This document shows, piece after piece, positions 33,625 through 42,461 of a stretch of DNA of 64,000 nt (positions within the stretch are counted from its first letter, which is position 1; each line of letters starts with the position of its first letter). Source of the DNA: Bisbaumannia sp015645095. Its GTDB lineage: Bacteria; Pseudomonadota; Gammaproteobacteria; Pseudomonadales; Halomonadaceae. The notes below the pieces were generated by a model. It saw nothing but the letters and a program-made list of their open reading frames with translations, had not been told where the DNA came from and did not search any database. The translations under genes and the position numbers were made by a program. The stretch lies in contig CP141893.1 in NCBI GenBank assembly GCA_036871055.1, positions 3,038,001 to 3,102,000 of the forward strand. The letters run 5' to 3'.

Positions 33625-34602
33625 TCACTCGAAGATGGCGTCCAGGTTCAGGCCCTGCTTCTCCAGCACCCGGCGCAGTTTCTTCAGGGCCTCCACCTGG
33701 ATCTGCCGCACCCGCTCCCGGGTCAGGCCGATCTCCTCGCCCACCTCTTCCAGGGTAGCCGCCTCGTGGCCCCGCAGGCCGAAGCGACGTACCACCACTT
33801 CCATCTGCTTGTCGGTGAGCTCCGCCAGCCAGTCGTCGACGTGCTGCTTGACGTCCACGTCCAGCAGCCAGGACTCCGGGCCCTGCTCGTTGTCGTCGGC
33901 CAGGGTCTCGATCAGCGGCTTGTCGCTCTCGCTGCCCATGGGGTAATCCACCGAGGAGACCCGCTCGTTGAGGCCGAGCATCTTCTTCACCGTGGCCACC
34001 GGCTTGTCGAGGAAATCGGCGATCTCCTCCGGGGTGGCCTCGTGATCGAGCTTCTGGGTCAGCTCCCGGGCCGCCCGCAGGTAGATGTTGAGCTCCTTGA
34101 CCACATGGATCGGCAGGCGGATGGTGCGGGTCTGGTTCATCAGCGCCCGCTCGATGGTCTGGCGAATCCACCAGGTGGCGTAGGTGGAGAAGCGGAAGCC
34201 CCGCTCCGGGTCGAACTTCTCCACGGCGCGGATCAACCCCAGGTTGCCCTCCTCGATCAGGTCGAGCAGCGACAGGCCCCGGTTGAGGTAACGCCGGGCG
34301 ATCTTGACCACCAGGCGCAGGTTGGACTCGATCATTCTTGCCCGACCGGCGGGGTCCCCCGCCTGGGCCAGGCGCCCGAAGTGGACCTCTTCCTCGGGGG
34401 TCAGCAGCGGCGAGAAGCCGATCTCGTTGAGGTAGATCTGAGTGGCGTCCAGGCTGTGATGGTAGGTGTTCTCCTCACGGCTAAGGGCCTTCTCGAACTC
34501 ATCGGACGCCTTGTCTTCGTCGACCACCTCCGCATCGTCATCGATGGCCTCGTCGACGGACTCGATGTCCATGTCCTGCAGATCGCGTTCGAGTATGCTC
34601 AT
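33625..34602 (-). CDS. rpoS: RNA polymerase sigma factor RpoS
   Basis: A 325-residue stationary-phase/general stress sigma factor. Regions in order: an acidic N-terminus (region 1.1-like, residues 1-45), 1.2 at DATQIYLNEIGFSPLL, 2 at NLRLVVKIARRYLNRGLSLL and DPERGFRFSTYATWWIRQTI, 3 at RAARELTQKLDHEATPEEIA, and 4.2 at TLEEVGEEIGLTRERVRQIQ. The IRLPIHVVKELN segment distinguishes RpoS from RpoD. nlpD lies just upstream in the same direction, the usual arrangement, and the main rpoS promoter is normally inside nlpD. Confidence 0.96.
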   Translation of the reverse strand: MSILERDLQDMDIESVDEAIDDDAEVVDEDKASDEFEKALSREENTYHHSLDATQIYLNEIGFSPLLTPEEEVHFGRLAQAGDPAGRARMIESNLRLVVKIARRYLNRGLSLLDLIEEGNLGLIRAVEKFDPERGFRFSTYATWWIRQTIERALMNQTRTIRLPIHVVKELNIYLRAARELTQKLDHEATPEEIADFLDKPVATVKKMLGLNERVSSVDYPMGSESDKPLIETLADDNEQGPESWLLDVDVKQHVDDWLAELTDKQMEVVVRRFGLRGHEAATLEEVGEEIGLTRERVRQIQVEALKKLRRVLEKQGLNLDAIFE

Positions 34603-34692
34603 AGTGCTACCCCATTCATCAGACCCTGGAACAGTGGCCGCCGAGGGCGGCCGCCTCTCTATCCATGCTTGTTGTTATAAGGTGCCGCCGCG

Positions 34693-35826
34693 TTAGCGCG
34701 ACGGCAGGAATGTCAGGGGGTCCTGAGGCTGGCCGTTACGGCGTACCTCGAAGTGCAGCTTGACCCGGTCGGCGTCGGTATCGCCCATGGTGGCGATCAC
34801 CTCGCCCGCCTCCACCACGTCGTTCTCGCTGACGCGCAGGCTGTCGTTATGGGCGTAGGCGCTCAGGTACTCGTCGTTGTGCTTAAGCAGGATCAGGTTG
34901 CCATAGCCCCTGACGCCGCTGCCCGCATAGACCACGATCCCCGGCCCGGCTGCCTTGACAGGTTGCCCCTTTTGTCCGGCGATATCAATGCCGGCGGTGA
35001 TGTTGCCCCCATCACCGAAGCTGCCCACCAGCTCGCCCTCCGCCGGCCACTGCCAGGGCACCTCGGCCACCGGCGTATAGGTGCGCTGACCATTGCGGCT
35101 GGCCGGGGCGGCCTCCTCGGCCGGGGCGGCGGCCGCTTCCCGGGAGTCAGTATCCACCGGGGCTGATGACGATTCGGTGTCGGCAACCTCACGAGCCCCA
35201 GTATCCCGACTCTCGGCGCGGGGGCTCTCAACGGCGGGCTCACGGCTCGCCGTCTCCTGGGCCTGGCGCGCCTCGCGCTCCGCCAGGTCGCGCTCGCTGA
35301 GGCGACCATCGGCCCCCGGGCTCTCGGGGTTGACGACCGGACCGGGAGCCGCCGTCTCGGCCTCGGCCACCTGGCCGGCCGCCGCTACCGCTTCACCCTC
35401 CAGGGGCGTGGCGCTCAGCTGCCGATTGCGTTCGATGGCGGACTCGTCCGGGGCCAGCCAGTCCAGATCGCGATCCGCCGGGGCCTCGCCCAGGGGCGTG
35501 ACCTGAACGCCGCGGGCCGGCGTTGCCTCGGCGCTGCCGGCCAGGGCCTGCCCCGTCTCACCACTGCCCAGGCGCAGCTGCTGCCCGGGCTGCAGCAGGT
35601 AGGGCGGGCCGATCTGGTTGAGTCGCGCCAGCTCGCGATAATCCATGTCGTGGCGCCAGGCGATGCCATAGAGGGTATCGCCGGGCTCCACGGTGTAGCT
35701 GGCGGGCGCCGTGGCTTCCCGAGCCACCGAGAGATCACGCACGGAAACCTGACCCCCGGGCTGCTGCTGGGCGGCACAGCCCGCCATGGCCAGGGCCACC
35801 GCCGATACCAAGAGTGCCTTACGCAT
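34693..35826 (-). CDS. nlpD: NlpD, LysM/M23 lipoprotein activating cell-division amidase
   Basis: A 377-residue outer-membrane lipoprotein. The signal peptide ends at the lipobox AMAGC (Cys near residue 18). A LysM domain covers about residues 43-88 (YTVEPGDTLYGIAWRH), then a long Ala/Glu/Ser-rich linker, then a degenerate M23 domain at the end. Catalytic residues are missing: the first motif is NITAGIDIAG without His, and the HxH motif reads KLH, so it activates AmiC rather than cutting peptidoglycan itself. ATG 35826 has AAGGAGG seven bases away and touches the stop codon of the upstream DUF368 gene. Confidence 0.92.
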   Translation of the reverse strand: MRKALLVSAVALAMAGCAAQQQPGGQVSVRDLSVAREATAPASYTVEPGDTLYGIAWRHDMDYRELARLNQIGPPYLLQPGQQLRLGSGETGQALAGSAEATPARGVQVTPLGEAPADRDLDWLAPDESAIERNRQLSATPLEGEAVAAAGQVAEAETAAPGPVVNPESPGADGRLSERDLAEREARQAQETASREPAVESPRAESRDTGAREVADTESSSAPVDTDSREAAAAPAEEAAPASRNGQRTYTPVAEVPWQWPAEGELVGSFGDGGNITAGIDIAGQKGQPVKAAGPGIVVYAGSGVRGYGNLILLKHNDEYLSAYAHNDSLRVSENDVVEAGEVIATMGDTDADRVKLHFEVRRNGQPQDPLTFLPSR

Positions 35827-36767
35827 CAATGTCCTCCTTGGGGTGCCCGGGATCCGGCCTGTCGGCTGATCACCAGCACCAGAATCAAGCCTGCCAGCAT
35901 CAGCGCCAGCACGGGGACGAGCTGGGCCGATTCGCCGGTGAGCAGGGCATAGTCATGGGGCAGCAGGTAGCGATAATCCAGGGGGATCATCTGCTCCGCC
36001 GGCCCGAGTTGGTAACGCACCAGTTCCCGCCACGGCCAGAGCAGCGGCAGGGAACCGACGATAAAACCGATCATCAGCTGCAGGGTGCCGGTCCGGGCAT
36101 GGTGCAGCAACCAGGAGAGCAGCCGCGAGAAGAAGAACAGCCCCAGTACGCAGCCCACCCCGAACTGGGCGATCAGCGCCAGATCGAAGCCCTTGATGCC
36201 CTCCATCACGGTGGCATAGAGCCCCATGGTCAGCAGCAGGAAGCTGCCCGAGAGCCCCGGCAGCAGCAGGGCGCTGATGGCGATGGCACCGGCCACCACC
36301 AGCATCAGCGACTCCGCCCCCAGCTCCGCCACCAGGGGCATCAGCCCCGGCAGGGCCCGGGCCAGCAGCAGGCCACCGATCAGCGGCAACACATGCCAGA
36401 GGCGCCAGTTCGTCAGGCTACGACTGACCACCAGGGCCGAGGCGGCGACCAGGCCGAAGAAGAAGGCATCCAGCAGCAGCGGATGGGCCTCCAGCAGCCA
36501 GGTGACCAGGTGCGCCACGCTGACCAGGCTGATGCCGATGCCCAGCAGCAAGGGCACCACGAAGGTCAGGTTGAGGTGCAGCGCCAGGCCGCTCAGGCCG
36601 CCGCGGCGCCAGGCGCCGAAGGCGCTGGGGCCGAACTGCTTGATGGTATGGATCAGCTCCTCGTAGATGCCGGTGACGAAGGCGATGGTGCCTCCGGATA
36701 CCCCGGGCACCGCATCGGCGGCGCCCATGCCGGCCCCCTTGAGGAAAACGCTAGCCTTGAACTTCAA
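35826..36767 (-). CDS. DUF368 membrane protein (PopT-type undecaprenyl phosphate translocase family)
   Basis: A 313-residue inner-membrane protein with about eight to nine hydrophobic segments. The family signature GMGAADAVPGVSGGTIAFVTGIYEE is near the N-terminus and a related ISALLLPGLSGSF in the middle. DUF368 (PopT) proteins were recently tied to recycling undecaprenyl phosphate across the membrane, a role important at high pH. The start is TTG 36767: GGAAGGAGTCATTCG precedes it and it overlaps the pcm stop by four bases. Its stop touches the nlpD start. It sits where pcm and nlpD are usually adjacent. Confidence 0.85.
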   Translation of the reverse strand: MKFKASVFLKGAGMGAADAVPGVSGGTIAFVTGIYEELIHTIKQFGPSAFGAWRRGGLSGLALHLNLTFVVPLLLGIGISLVSVAHLVTWLLEAHPLLLDAFFFGLVAASALVVSRSLTNWRLWHVLPLIGGLLLARALPGLMPLVAELGAESLMLVVAGAIAISALLLPGLSGSFLLLTMGLYATVMEGIKGFDLALIAQFGVGCVLGLFFFSRLLSWLLHHARTGTLQLMIGFIVGSLPLLWPWRELVRYQLGPAEQMIPLDYRYLLPHDYALLTGESAQLVPVLALMLAGLILVLVISRQAGSRAPQGGH

Positions 36768-37429
36768 CGAATGACTCCTTCCAGTAGCGGCACGAAGCGA
36801 ACCCGCTCGAGCCGCCGGTAATCGTAACCCTGCCCCTGGCGCTGAACCCGGGTCAACCACTGCTGGCCATCGCGCTCCTCCAGGGGCGCGATCAGCACCC
36901 CGCCCTCGGTCAGCTGTTCCAGCAGCGCCTCGGGCAACTCGCTGGCGCAGGCAGTGAGCAGGATCACATCGAAGGGCGCCGCCTCCGGCCAGCCGTGGCC
37001 GCCATCGGCCAGGCGCAGGTGCGTGTTATGGGCCCCGAGCCGCCGCAGTCGCCCCGCGGCGCGGCGGTGCAGGGCGGCGATGCGCTCCACCGACCACACC
37101 TCGGGCACCAGCCGCGCCAGGATCAGGGTCTGGTAGCCGGAGCCGGTGCCGATCTCCAGCACCCGCCGTGGTGACTCATTGACCACCAGTTCGCTCATGC
37201 GTGCCACCATCCCCGGCTGGGAGAGCGTCTGGCCATGGCCGATGGGCAGGGCGGTATCCTCGTAGGCCCGATGGGCCAGGGCCTCGTCGAGGAACAGGTG
37301 GCGCGGCTCGGCGGCCATCACCTCCAGCACCCGGGGCTCCTCGATGCCGGCCCGGGCCAGGCGCCGCGCCAGGCGGTCCCGGGTGCGCTGGGAGGTCATG
37401 CCGATACCGCGCAGGTCAAGCGAGTGCAT
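36764..37429 (-). CDS. pcm: Protein-L-isoaspartate O-methyltransferase
   Basis: A 221-residue SAM-dependent repair enzyme that methylates isoaspartyl residues in aged proteins. Motif I is RRVLEIGTGSGYQTLIL, preceded by the family segment ALPIGHGQTLSQPGMVARM. ATG 37429 (MHSLDLRGIG) is used because CGAGG lies nine bases upstream; MTSQRTRDRL at 37399, the start in Pseudomonas homologues, is the alternative. It overlaps the end of surE by 14 bases and the DUF368 gene by four, so this is a tightly coupled operon. Confidence 0.92.
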   Translation of the reverse strand: MHSLDLRGIGMTSQRTRDRLARRLARAGIEEPRVLEVMAAEPRHLFLDEALAHRAYEDTALPIGHGQTLSQPGMVARMSELVVNESPRRVLEIGTGSGYQTLILARLVPEVWSVERIAALHRRAAGRLRRLGAHNTHLRLADGGHGWPEAAPFDVILLTACASELPEALLEQLTEGGVLIAPLEERDGQQWLTRVQRQGQGYDYRRLERVRFVPLLEGVIR

Positions 37430-38162
37430 CCAGCCAGCCTCGTACGTCAGCCAGGGCCGCATGCCGGGTCAGGTCGGTCTGCAGCGGCGTGATGGAGACA
37501 TAGCCCGCCTCCACGGCGGCGAAATCGGTATCGGGGCCATCGTCGGCGCTCTCCCCCACGGCGGCGATCCAGTAGCGCTCGCGGCCTCGGGGGTCCTGCA
37601 CCCGCAACGGGCGGGCGGCGGGACCACGAAAGCCCAGCCGGGTCACCTTGAAGCCCTGGATCTCGCTCCAGGGCCGGTCCGGCACATTGACATTGAGCAG
37701 GCTGCGCGGCGGCAGCGACAGGGTGTCGGCGGCATTGACCAGGCTCGCCGCCACCCGGCCGGCGGTCTCGAAATGGCGATGGCCCACCAGCGACATGGCG
37801 ATGGCCGGCATGCCCAGGTTGCGCCCCTCCATGGCCGCCGCCACGGTGCCGGAATAGAGGACGTCGTCGCCCAGGTTGGCGCCATGGTTGATGCCGGAGA
37901 TCACCAGGTCCGGGGTCTCCTCCCAGAGGTCGCTGACCCCCAGGTAGACGCAGTCCGCCGGGGTGCCGTCGACGCTGTAGAAGCCGTTGTCCAGGGCATT
38001 GAGGGCCAGCGGTCGAGTCAGGGTCAGGGAGTTGCTGGCCCCGCTCTTGTCGCGATCCGGGGCCACCACCCGCAGCCTGGCCAGGCCGGTCAGGGCGTCA
38101 TGCAGGGCGCGCAGCCCCGGGGCATGGACGCCATCGTCATTGGAGAGCAGCAGTCGTCGCAT
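37416..38162 (-). CDS. surE: 5'/3'-nucleotidase SurE
   Basis: A 248-residue metal-dependent nucleoside monophosphatase. The N-terminus LLSNDDGVHAPGLRAL contains the Asp pair that binds the divalent metal; SGASNSLT and VISGINHGANLGDDVLYSGTV are the other active-site segments. SurE dephosphorylates nucleotides and supports stationary-phase survival. It is followed by overlapping pcm in the order common in Pseudomonas and Halomonas. The 64-base gap to truD contains nothing else recognised. Confidence 0.95.
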   Translation of the reverse strand: MRRLLLSNDDGVHAPGLRALHDALTGLARLRVVAPDRDKSGASNSLTLTRPLALNALDNGFYSVDGTPADCVYLGVSDLWEETPDLVISGINHGANLGDDVLYSGTVAAAMEGRNLGMPAIAMSLVGHRHFETAGRVAASLVNAADTLSLPPRSLLNVNVPDRPWSEIQGFKVTRLGFRGPAARPLRVQDPRGRERYWIAAVGESADDGPDTDFAAVEAGYVSITPLQTDLTRHAALADVRGWLDALA

Positions 38163-38226
38163 CCTGGGTCCTCGTCTTGTCCGCCGACTGAGCGGATGAT
38201 ACGTCCGGCGAAATGCCGCCGGGAGC

Positions 38227-39276
38227 TTAAAGGGTCGGGTGACTGATCAATTCCCGCAGCACGGCGGTGGCGAAACCACCCCGGGGCAGGTCGAAGGCGA
38301 GCCAGACGCCGCCCGCATCGCGCTGCAGGCTGGGATTGCCCAGGCGCAGGCGCAGGGCGCGCCGCCCCAGGCTCACCCCGGCGGCCTCGAGGCCGGCGCA
38401 GAGCGCCGGCGCCAGCGTCGTCAGGGCCTGCTCATACTCGGCCGCCTGGTCGCCACTGCCCAGGCGCCCCTTGCCCCAGAGCACGCCGCTGGGGTGCAGG
38501 TCGAGGCGTTCGGCCCGGGCCAGAAGCTCCTCGTCCGGCGTCTCCACCAGGAACTGGCTGGCGGTGCCGTCCAGGATCACCAGCTCGCCGGGCAGCGGCC
38601 GGGCCCAGTTGCCCTCGGCGATGCGCCTGGCCAGCAACTGGTTGAAGAGGTAGCTGCGCGTCGCGGAGAGCAGCAGGCCTTCGGGATCGGCACGCTTGCG
38701 CCAGCCGCGCGCCAACAGGGCCTCGGCGCGCCCCAGGTTGCGCCCCTCGTGGCCGAAGCGCTGGGGGCCGAAGTAGTTGGGCACGCCCTGCTCGATCAGC
38801 GCCTGCCAGCGGGCATCGAAGTCGGCGGCCTCGCAGGCCTCGCCGGTGAGGCGCAGGCGGAAGCGGTTGCCCTTGTGCACTCCGCGCTTGAGCTTGCGGG
38901 GATGACGGTGGTATTCCAGCAGCCTCACCGGGGTCTCCCCCAGGCGCGCTTCCAGGTCTTCCGGCGCCTCGCGGCCCGGCAGATGCACCGAGAGCCATTG
39001 GCGGGTCACCGCCTGGCGATCCTTGAGGCCGGCGTAGCCGATGTCCCGGGGCCGCACCTCGCAGGCCCGGGCCAGGCGCTTGACCAGCTCCGGGGTGGTC
39101 AGGTCGCGCTTCTCCACCCACAGCCAGAGGTGCTCGCCCTGCCCTTCCGGGGCGAAGTCGAGCAGTTCCTCCACCAGGAAGGCCTCGGGAGTGGCGCGAT
39201 ATTCCCCCGGCGGCGGCGTGCCGAAGCGTGCCTCCAGGACCCGCGGCCAGTTCGGCGGCCAGTGGATCTCGCTCAT
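38227..39276 (-). CDS. truD: tRNA pseudouridine(13) synthase TruD
   Basis: A 349-residue pseudouridine synthase modifying U13 of tRNA-Glu. The catalytic Asp is in IGYAGLKDRQAVTRQWLSVH near residue 85, and NYFGPQRFGHEGRNL is the TruD signature. The gene overlaps ispF by four bases (ATGA). Length is normal for the family. Confidence 0.95.
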   Translation of the reverse strand: MSEIHWPPNWPRVLEARFGTPPPGEYRATPEAFLVEELLDFAPEGQGEHLWLWVEKRDLTTPELVKRLARACEVRPRDIGYAGLKDRQAVTRQWLSVHLPGREAPEDLEARLGETPVRLLEYHRHPRKLKRGVHKGNRFRLRLTGEACEAADFDARWQALIEQGVPNYFGPQRFGHEGRNLGRAEALLARGWRKRADPEGLLLSATRSYLFNQLLARRIAEGNWARPLPGELVILDGTASQFLVETPDEELLARAERLDLHPSGVLWGKGRLGSGDQAAEYEQALTTLAPALCAGLEAAGVSLGRRALRLRLGNPSLQRDAGGVWLAFDLPRGGFATAVLRELISHPTL

Positions 39277-39755
39277 GCCTGGCGTTCCAGCAGCACCACC
39301 GCCTCGGCGGCGATGCCTTCGCCGCGACCGGTGAAACCGAGCCGCTCGGTGGTGGTGGCCTTGAGGTTGATGGCGTCCCGGGGCGAGTCCAGGTCCTCGA
39401 CCAGGTGGTCCACCATGGCCGCCAGGTGGGGCGCCATCTTGGGGGCCTGGGCGATCAGGGTGGCGTCCAGGTTGCCGAGCCGGTAGCCGGCCTCCGTCAC
39501 CAGGCGATGGACGTGGCGCAGCAGGTCGCGGCTATCGGCGCCGGCCCAGGCAGCATCGGTGTCGGGGAAGTGGCGACCGATATCGCCCAGGGCGCAGGCG
39601 CCGAGCAGGGCATCGCAGATGGCATGCAGCAGCACATCGCCGTCGGAGTGGGCCACGAAGCCGTGATCGAAGGGGATGCGTACCCCGCCCAGCATCAGGT
39701 GGTCGCCCTCGCCGAAGCGGTGGACATCGAAGCCGTGGCCGATTCTCAGGCGCAT
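39273..39755 (-). CDS. ispF: 2-C-methyl-D-erythritol 2,4-cyclodiphosphate synthase
   Basis: A 160-residue enzyme of the MEP isoprenoid pathway, forming the cyclic diphosphate from CDP-methylerythritol phosphate. The N-terminal RIGHGFDVHRF carries the metal ligands Asp and His; HSDGDVLLHAICDALLGA and the C-terminal TTTERLGFTGRGEGIAAEA are family motifs. It begins exactly where ispD ends (one shared base) and overlaps truD by four bases. Confidence 0.96.
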   Translation of the reverse strand: MRLRIGHGFDVHRFGEGDHLMLGGVRIPFDHGFVAHSDGDVLLHAICDALLGACALGDIGRHFPDTDAAWAGADSRDLLRHVHRLVTEAGYRLGNLDATLIAQAPKMAPHLAAMVDHLVEDLDSPRDAINLKATTTERLGFTGRGEGIAAEAVVLLERQA

Positions 39756-40513
39756 CAGGTGGACTCTCCGGGGTTGCCAAAAGGGTTGCGATCAGAATTG
39801 CGATAAGGGTGGCGACTGGTCTCGTCCTGGGCGGCGAGGATCCACCCCGCCAGGCTCAGGTCGTCGGGATGGGTGACCTTGAGGTTGTCGCGGCGCCCGT
39901 TCACCAGGCGCGGCGCCAGGCCCAGGGCCTCCACCGCCGAGGCCTCGTCGGTGATCACCACGCCCTGGGCCCGGGCCGCCTCGAGGGCACGACTCAGCAG
40001 CCCGTAAGCGAAGCCCTGGGGAGTCAGGGCGTGCCAGAGGCCGTCCCGGGGCTCGGTGGCACGGATATGGCCCCGGCCATCGTCGCGCTTCATGGTGTCG
40101 GCCACCGGCGCGGCGAGGATGGCCCCGGCGGGCGATGCCAGGGCGGCGTCTCGGAGCCGGTGCAGGTCATCGACGGTGACGCAGGGGCGAGCCACGTCGT
40201 GGACCAGCACCAGGTCGTCGGCGTCGGCCTCGGCGGCGATGGCCGTCAGGGCGCCGCCGACGCTATCCACCCGCTCGGCGCCGCCGGGGCTGCGCCGCCA
40301 GTCGGCGAAGGGCACCCAGCGGGGATCGAACCAGGCATCGTCGGGATCGAGGCAGAGGCAGAGCCGCGCCTCGGGGAAGGCCTGGTGCAGCCGCGCCAGG
40401 GTACAGGCCAGGATCGGCTGGCCGGCCAGTTCCAGGTACTGCTTGGGACGGTCCGCACCCATGCGTTTCCCCTGCCCGGCGGCGGGCACGATCAGCCAGA
40501 GGCGACGGCTCAT
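39755..40513 (-). CDS. ispD: 2-C-methyl-D-erythritol 4-phosphate cytidylyltransferase
   Basis: A 252-residue MEP-pathway enzyme joining CTP to methylerythritol phosphate. LIVPAAGQGKRMGADRPKQY near residue 7 is the nucleotide-binding signature and VLVHDVARPCV the second conserved motif. The C-terminal 15-20 residues (SRHPYRNSDRNPFGNPGEST) extend past the usual end and contain an imperfect repeat. It overlaps ftsB by four bases, so ftsB-ispD-ispF-truD form one coupled unit. Confidence 0.94.
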   Translation of the reverse strand: MSRRLWLIVPAAGQGKRMGADRPKQYLELAGQPILACTLARLHQAFPEARLCLCLDPDDAWFDPRWVPFADWRRSPGGAERVDSVGGALTAIAAEADADDLVLVHDVARPCVTVDDLHRLRDAALASPAGAILAAPVADTMKRDDGRGHIRATEPRDGLWHALTPQGFAYGLLSRALEAARAQGVVITDEASAVEALGLAPRLVNGRRDNLKVTHPDDLSLAGWILAAQDETSRHPYRNSDRNPFGNPGEST

Positions 40514-40848
40514 GGGCGGCCCTCCCCGGCGTCAAGGGGCAGGGCGTTCTGCTCGATCAGGGCCGATTCGATCACCACCCCGGGCACCCAGAAGAACTGC
40601 TCGTCGCTGCGTACCATGCCCAGCTCGCTGCGGCCCCGCTCCTCGATGGCATCGAGGCCGGTCTTGAGGTCGTTCACCTCGGCGGCCAGGCGCTGGTTGC
40701 GGGCGCGCAGCGGCTCGTTGGCCGCTTCCACCACATCGGCCCGGGCCCGGGTCTCGGCCAGCTCGCGCAGGCCGCCCTCGCCGAACCAGAGGCGGTACTG
40801 GAGCAGGGCGATCAGCACCAGCAGCACGCCGGCCAGCCACTTGAGCAT
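40510..40848 (-). CDS. ftsB: Cell division protein FtsB
   Basis: A 112-residue bitopic membrane protein of the divisome FtsQLB complex. Residues 3-20 form the single membrane helix (WLAGVLLVLIALLQYRLWFG), and residues about 28-70 a coiled coil with Asn-rich NQRLAAEVNDLKTGLDAIEE. The ELGMVRSDEQFF segment is the conserved C-terminal region. In many gammaproteobacteria eno lies directly upstream; here the upstream neighbour is copy D of the intergenic repeat and an unrelated acyltransferase gene. Confidence 0.92.
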   Translation of the reverse strand: MLKWLAGVLLVLIALLQYRLWFGEGGLRELAETRARADVVEAANEPLRARNQRLAAEVNDLKTGLDAIEERGRSELGMVRSDEQFFWVPGVVIESALIEQNALPLDAGEGRP

Positions 40849-40932
40849 GAGGTCATCCCATCCACGGAAAAGGTCGGCGGCGATTATGCCATTATCGCCG
40901 CCATGGCGGCGAGTCGCGGCCGGGGTTATCCA

Positions 40933-41093
40933 GGACTATCACCGTTAGCTTTGGGATCCGGGGCTACCCTGGGGGCAGCCCGTCGCGGGGCGCTGTGAAC
41001 CCCTCCCTGGGCGCTACTTTTGCCATCCCTGGCAAAAAACCCCCGCTCCATTCTGCCCCCAGCGCCCCTCGGCGATTCCGACTGTGATAGCCC
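40933..41093 (-). repeat. Structured intergenic repeat, copy D (minus orientation)
   Basis: A 161-base copy bounded by GGACTATCAC and GTGATAGCCC (inverted termini, one mismatch). The core is nearly identical to copy C, including TTTTGCCA/TGGCAAAA and CTGCCCCCAG. It fills the gap between the 3' end of the DUF482 gene and the ftsB promoter region. Confidence 0.85.
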
Positions 41094-41099
41094 TGTGGG

Positions 41100-42269
41100 T
41101 TATCCGGTCGCATTCCCCACGCAATCCTTGAACGGCAGGGCCGCCTCGGCGGCGTCGCAGTAGGCCGCCAGGTGCTGGGCCTCCTCGGCGCAGAAACGCA
41201 CCACGGCGTCGCGCAGCCGCGGGTCGGCGATATGGTGCAGGGAGCGCAGGCGGCTCGGAGCGAAGCCCCGGGCCAGCTTGTGCTCGCCCTGGGTGCCCGG
41301 GTCGAAGGTGGTCAGTCCCTTGGCCAGGCAGTGCTCGATGCCCTGGTAGTAACAGGCCTCGAAGTGCAGGCTGTCGGCCATCACCTCGCTGCCCCAGTAG
41401 CGACCGTAGAGGGTGCGGCTGCCCTGCAGGCTCAGCGCCGCCGCCACCGGCCGCCCCTCCAGTCGAACCTGTACCAGCAGCAGCGCCTCGGGCATCGTTT
41501 CCCGCAGCCGCTGGAAGAACGCCAGCGACAGGTAGGGGCGCTGGCCCCGCTCCAGGTAGGTCAGGCAGTAGCAGCGGTAGAAGTGGTCCAGGGCCTCGGC
41601 ATCGATGGCCTCGCCTTCCAGGCGCTCCAGGTGCAGCCCCTGGTCGGCGACCAGGCGCCGCTCACGGCGAATCGCCTTGCGCCGCTTGGAGGTCATGGCG
41701 GCCAGAAACCCCTCGAAGTCGCCGAAGCCCGCATCCCGCCACTGGAACTGCACCCCGTGGCGCACGACCAGGTTCGGCCGGGCCGCGAGCCAGGCATCCA
41801 CCTCGGCGCTTTCGGCAAACAGCAGGTGCCAGCCGGAGAGCCCGCCACCCTCCCAATCGGCGGCCAGCTGCTGCCGTGCCTCCGCCGGGTCGATATGCGG
41901 CGCCAGCAGCAACCGCGGTCCCGGGGCCGGGGTAAAGGGAATCGCACTCAGGGCCTTGGGGTAGTAGCGGCCCCCCGCCCGTTCCCAGGCATCGGCCCAG
42001 CCCCAGTCGAAGACGTACTCGCCCCGGGAGTGAGCCTTGTGATAGAGCGGCAGGGCCCCGACCAGTCGCTCGCCTTGCCACAGGCAGAGGTGCCGCGGCG
42101 TCCAGCCGGTGGCGGTGGACACCGCCCCGCTCGCCTCCAGGGCGGCCAGGAATTCGTGGCGCAGGAAAGGGTAATCCTCCCCGACCAGGGCATTCCAGCG
42201 GGCGGCGGCCACCTCGTCGATGGCGGCCAGGGCCTGCACCCGCAGGGCGGGGCGCGCAGTTCCATGCAT
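41100..42269 (-). CDS. DUF482/GNAT-fold acyltransferase (FemAB-like)
   Basis: A 389-residue protein of the peptidogalycan biosynthesis/DUF482 family, a double GNAT-fold relative of FemAB. Characteristic parts are YVFDWGWADAWERAGGRYYPKAL near residue 95, the MTSKRRKAIRRERR basic segment, and YGRYWGSEVMADSLHFEACYYQGIEH near the end. Family members occur widely in proteobacteria without established substrates; amino-acyl transfer is only a structural inference. ATG 42269 (MHGTARPALRV) is used; the frame upstream runs through a tandem repeat. It stands alone between repeats. Confidence 0.82.
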   Translation of the reverse strand: MHGTARPALRVQALAAIDEVAAARWNALVGEDYPFLRHEFLAALEASGAVSTATGWTPRHLCLWQGERLVGALPLYHKAHSRGEYVFDWGWADAWERAGGRYYPKALSAIPFTPAPGPRLLLAPHIDPAEARQQLAADWEGGGLSGWHLLFAESAEVDAWLAARPNLVVRHGVQFQWRDAGFGDFEGFLAAMTSKRRKAIRRERRLVADQGLHLERLEGEAIDAEALDHFYRCYCLTYLERGQRPYLSLAFFQRLRETMPEALLLVQVRLEGRPVAAALSLQGSRTLYGRYWGSEVMADSLHFEACYYQGIEHCLAKGLTTFDPGTQGEHKLARGFAPSRLRSLHHIADPRLRDAVVRFCAEEAQHLAAYCDAAEAALPFKDCVGNATG

Positions 42270-42323
42270 ACGGACAGACTCTCGGATGACAACCTTCCGA
42301 CCATAGCGAAGCGACGCCCACCG

Positions 42324-42461
42324 GGAAAGTAGGCGCCGCCAAACGACGCGAAAAAGCCGAGATGGGAAAACGGAAAAGCTAGCGCCGGACGACCTGGCCA
42401 GGAAAGTGGGCGCCGCCAAACGACGCGAAAAGGCGGGGGGACTAACGCCGCGCGACCTGGC
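42324..42461. repeat. 77-bp imperfect tandem repeat
   Basis: Unit 1 (42324-42400) and unit 2 (42401-42461) both begin GGAAAGT and share GGCGCCGCCAAACGACGCGA, then end in a common CGACCTGG. Unit 2 lacks about 15 bases in the middle. The second unit contains the last codons of the small unknown gene at 42442, so that gene's C-terminus may have been made by the duplication. Confidence 0.7.
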
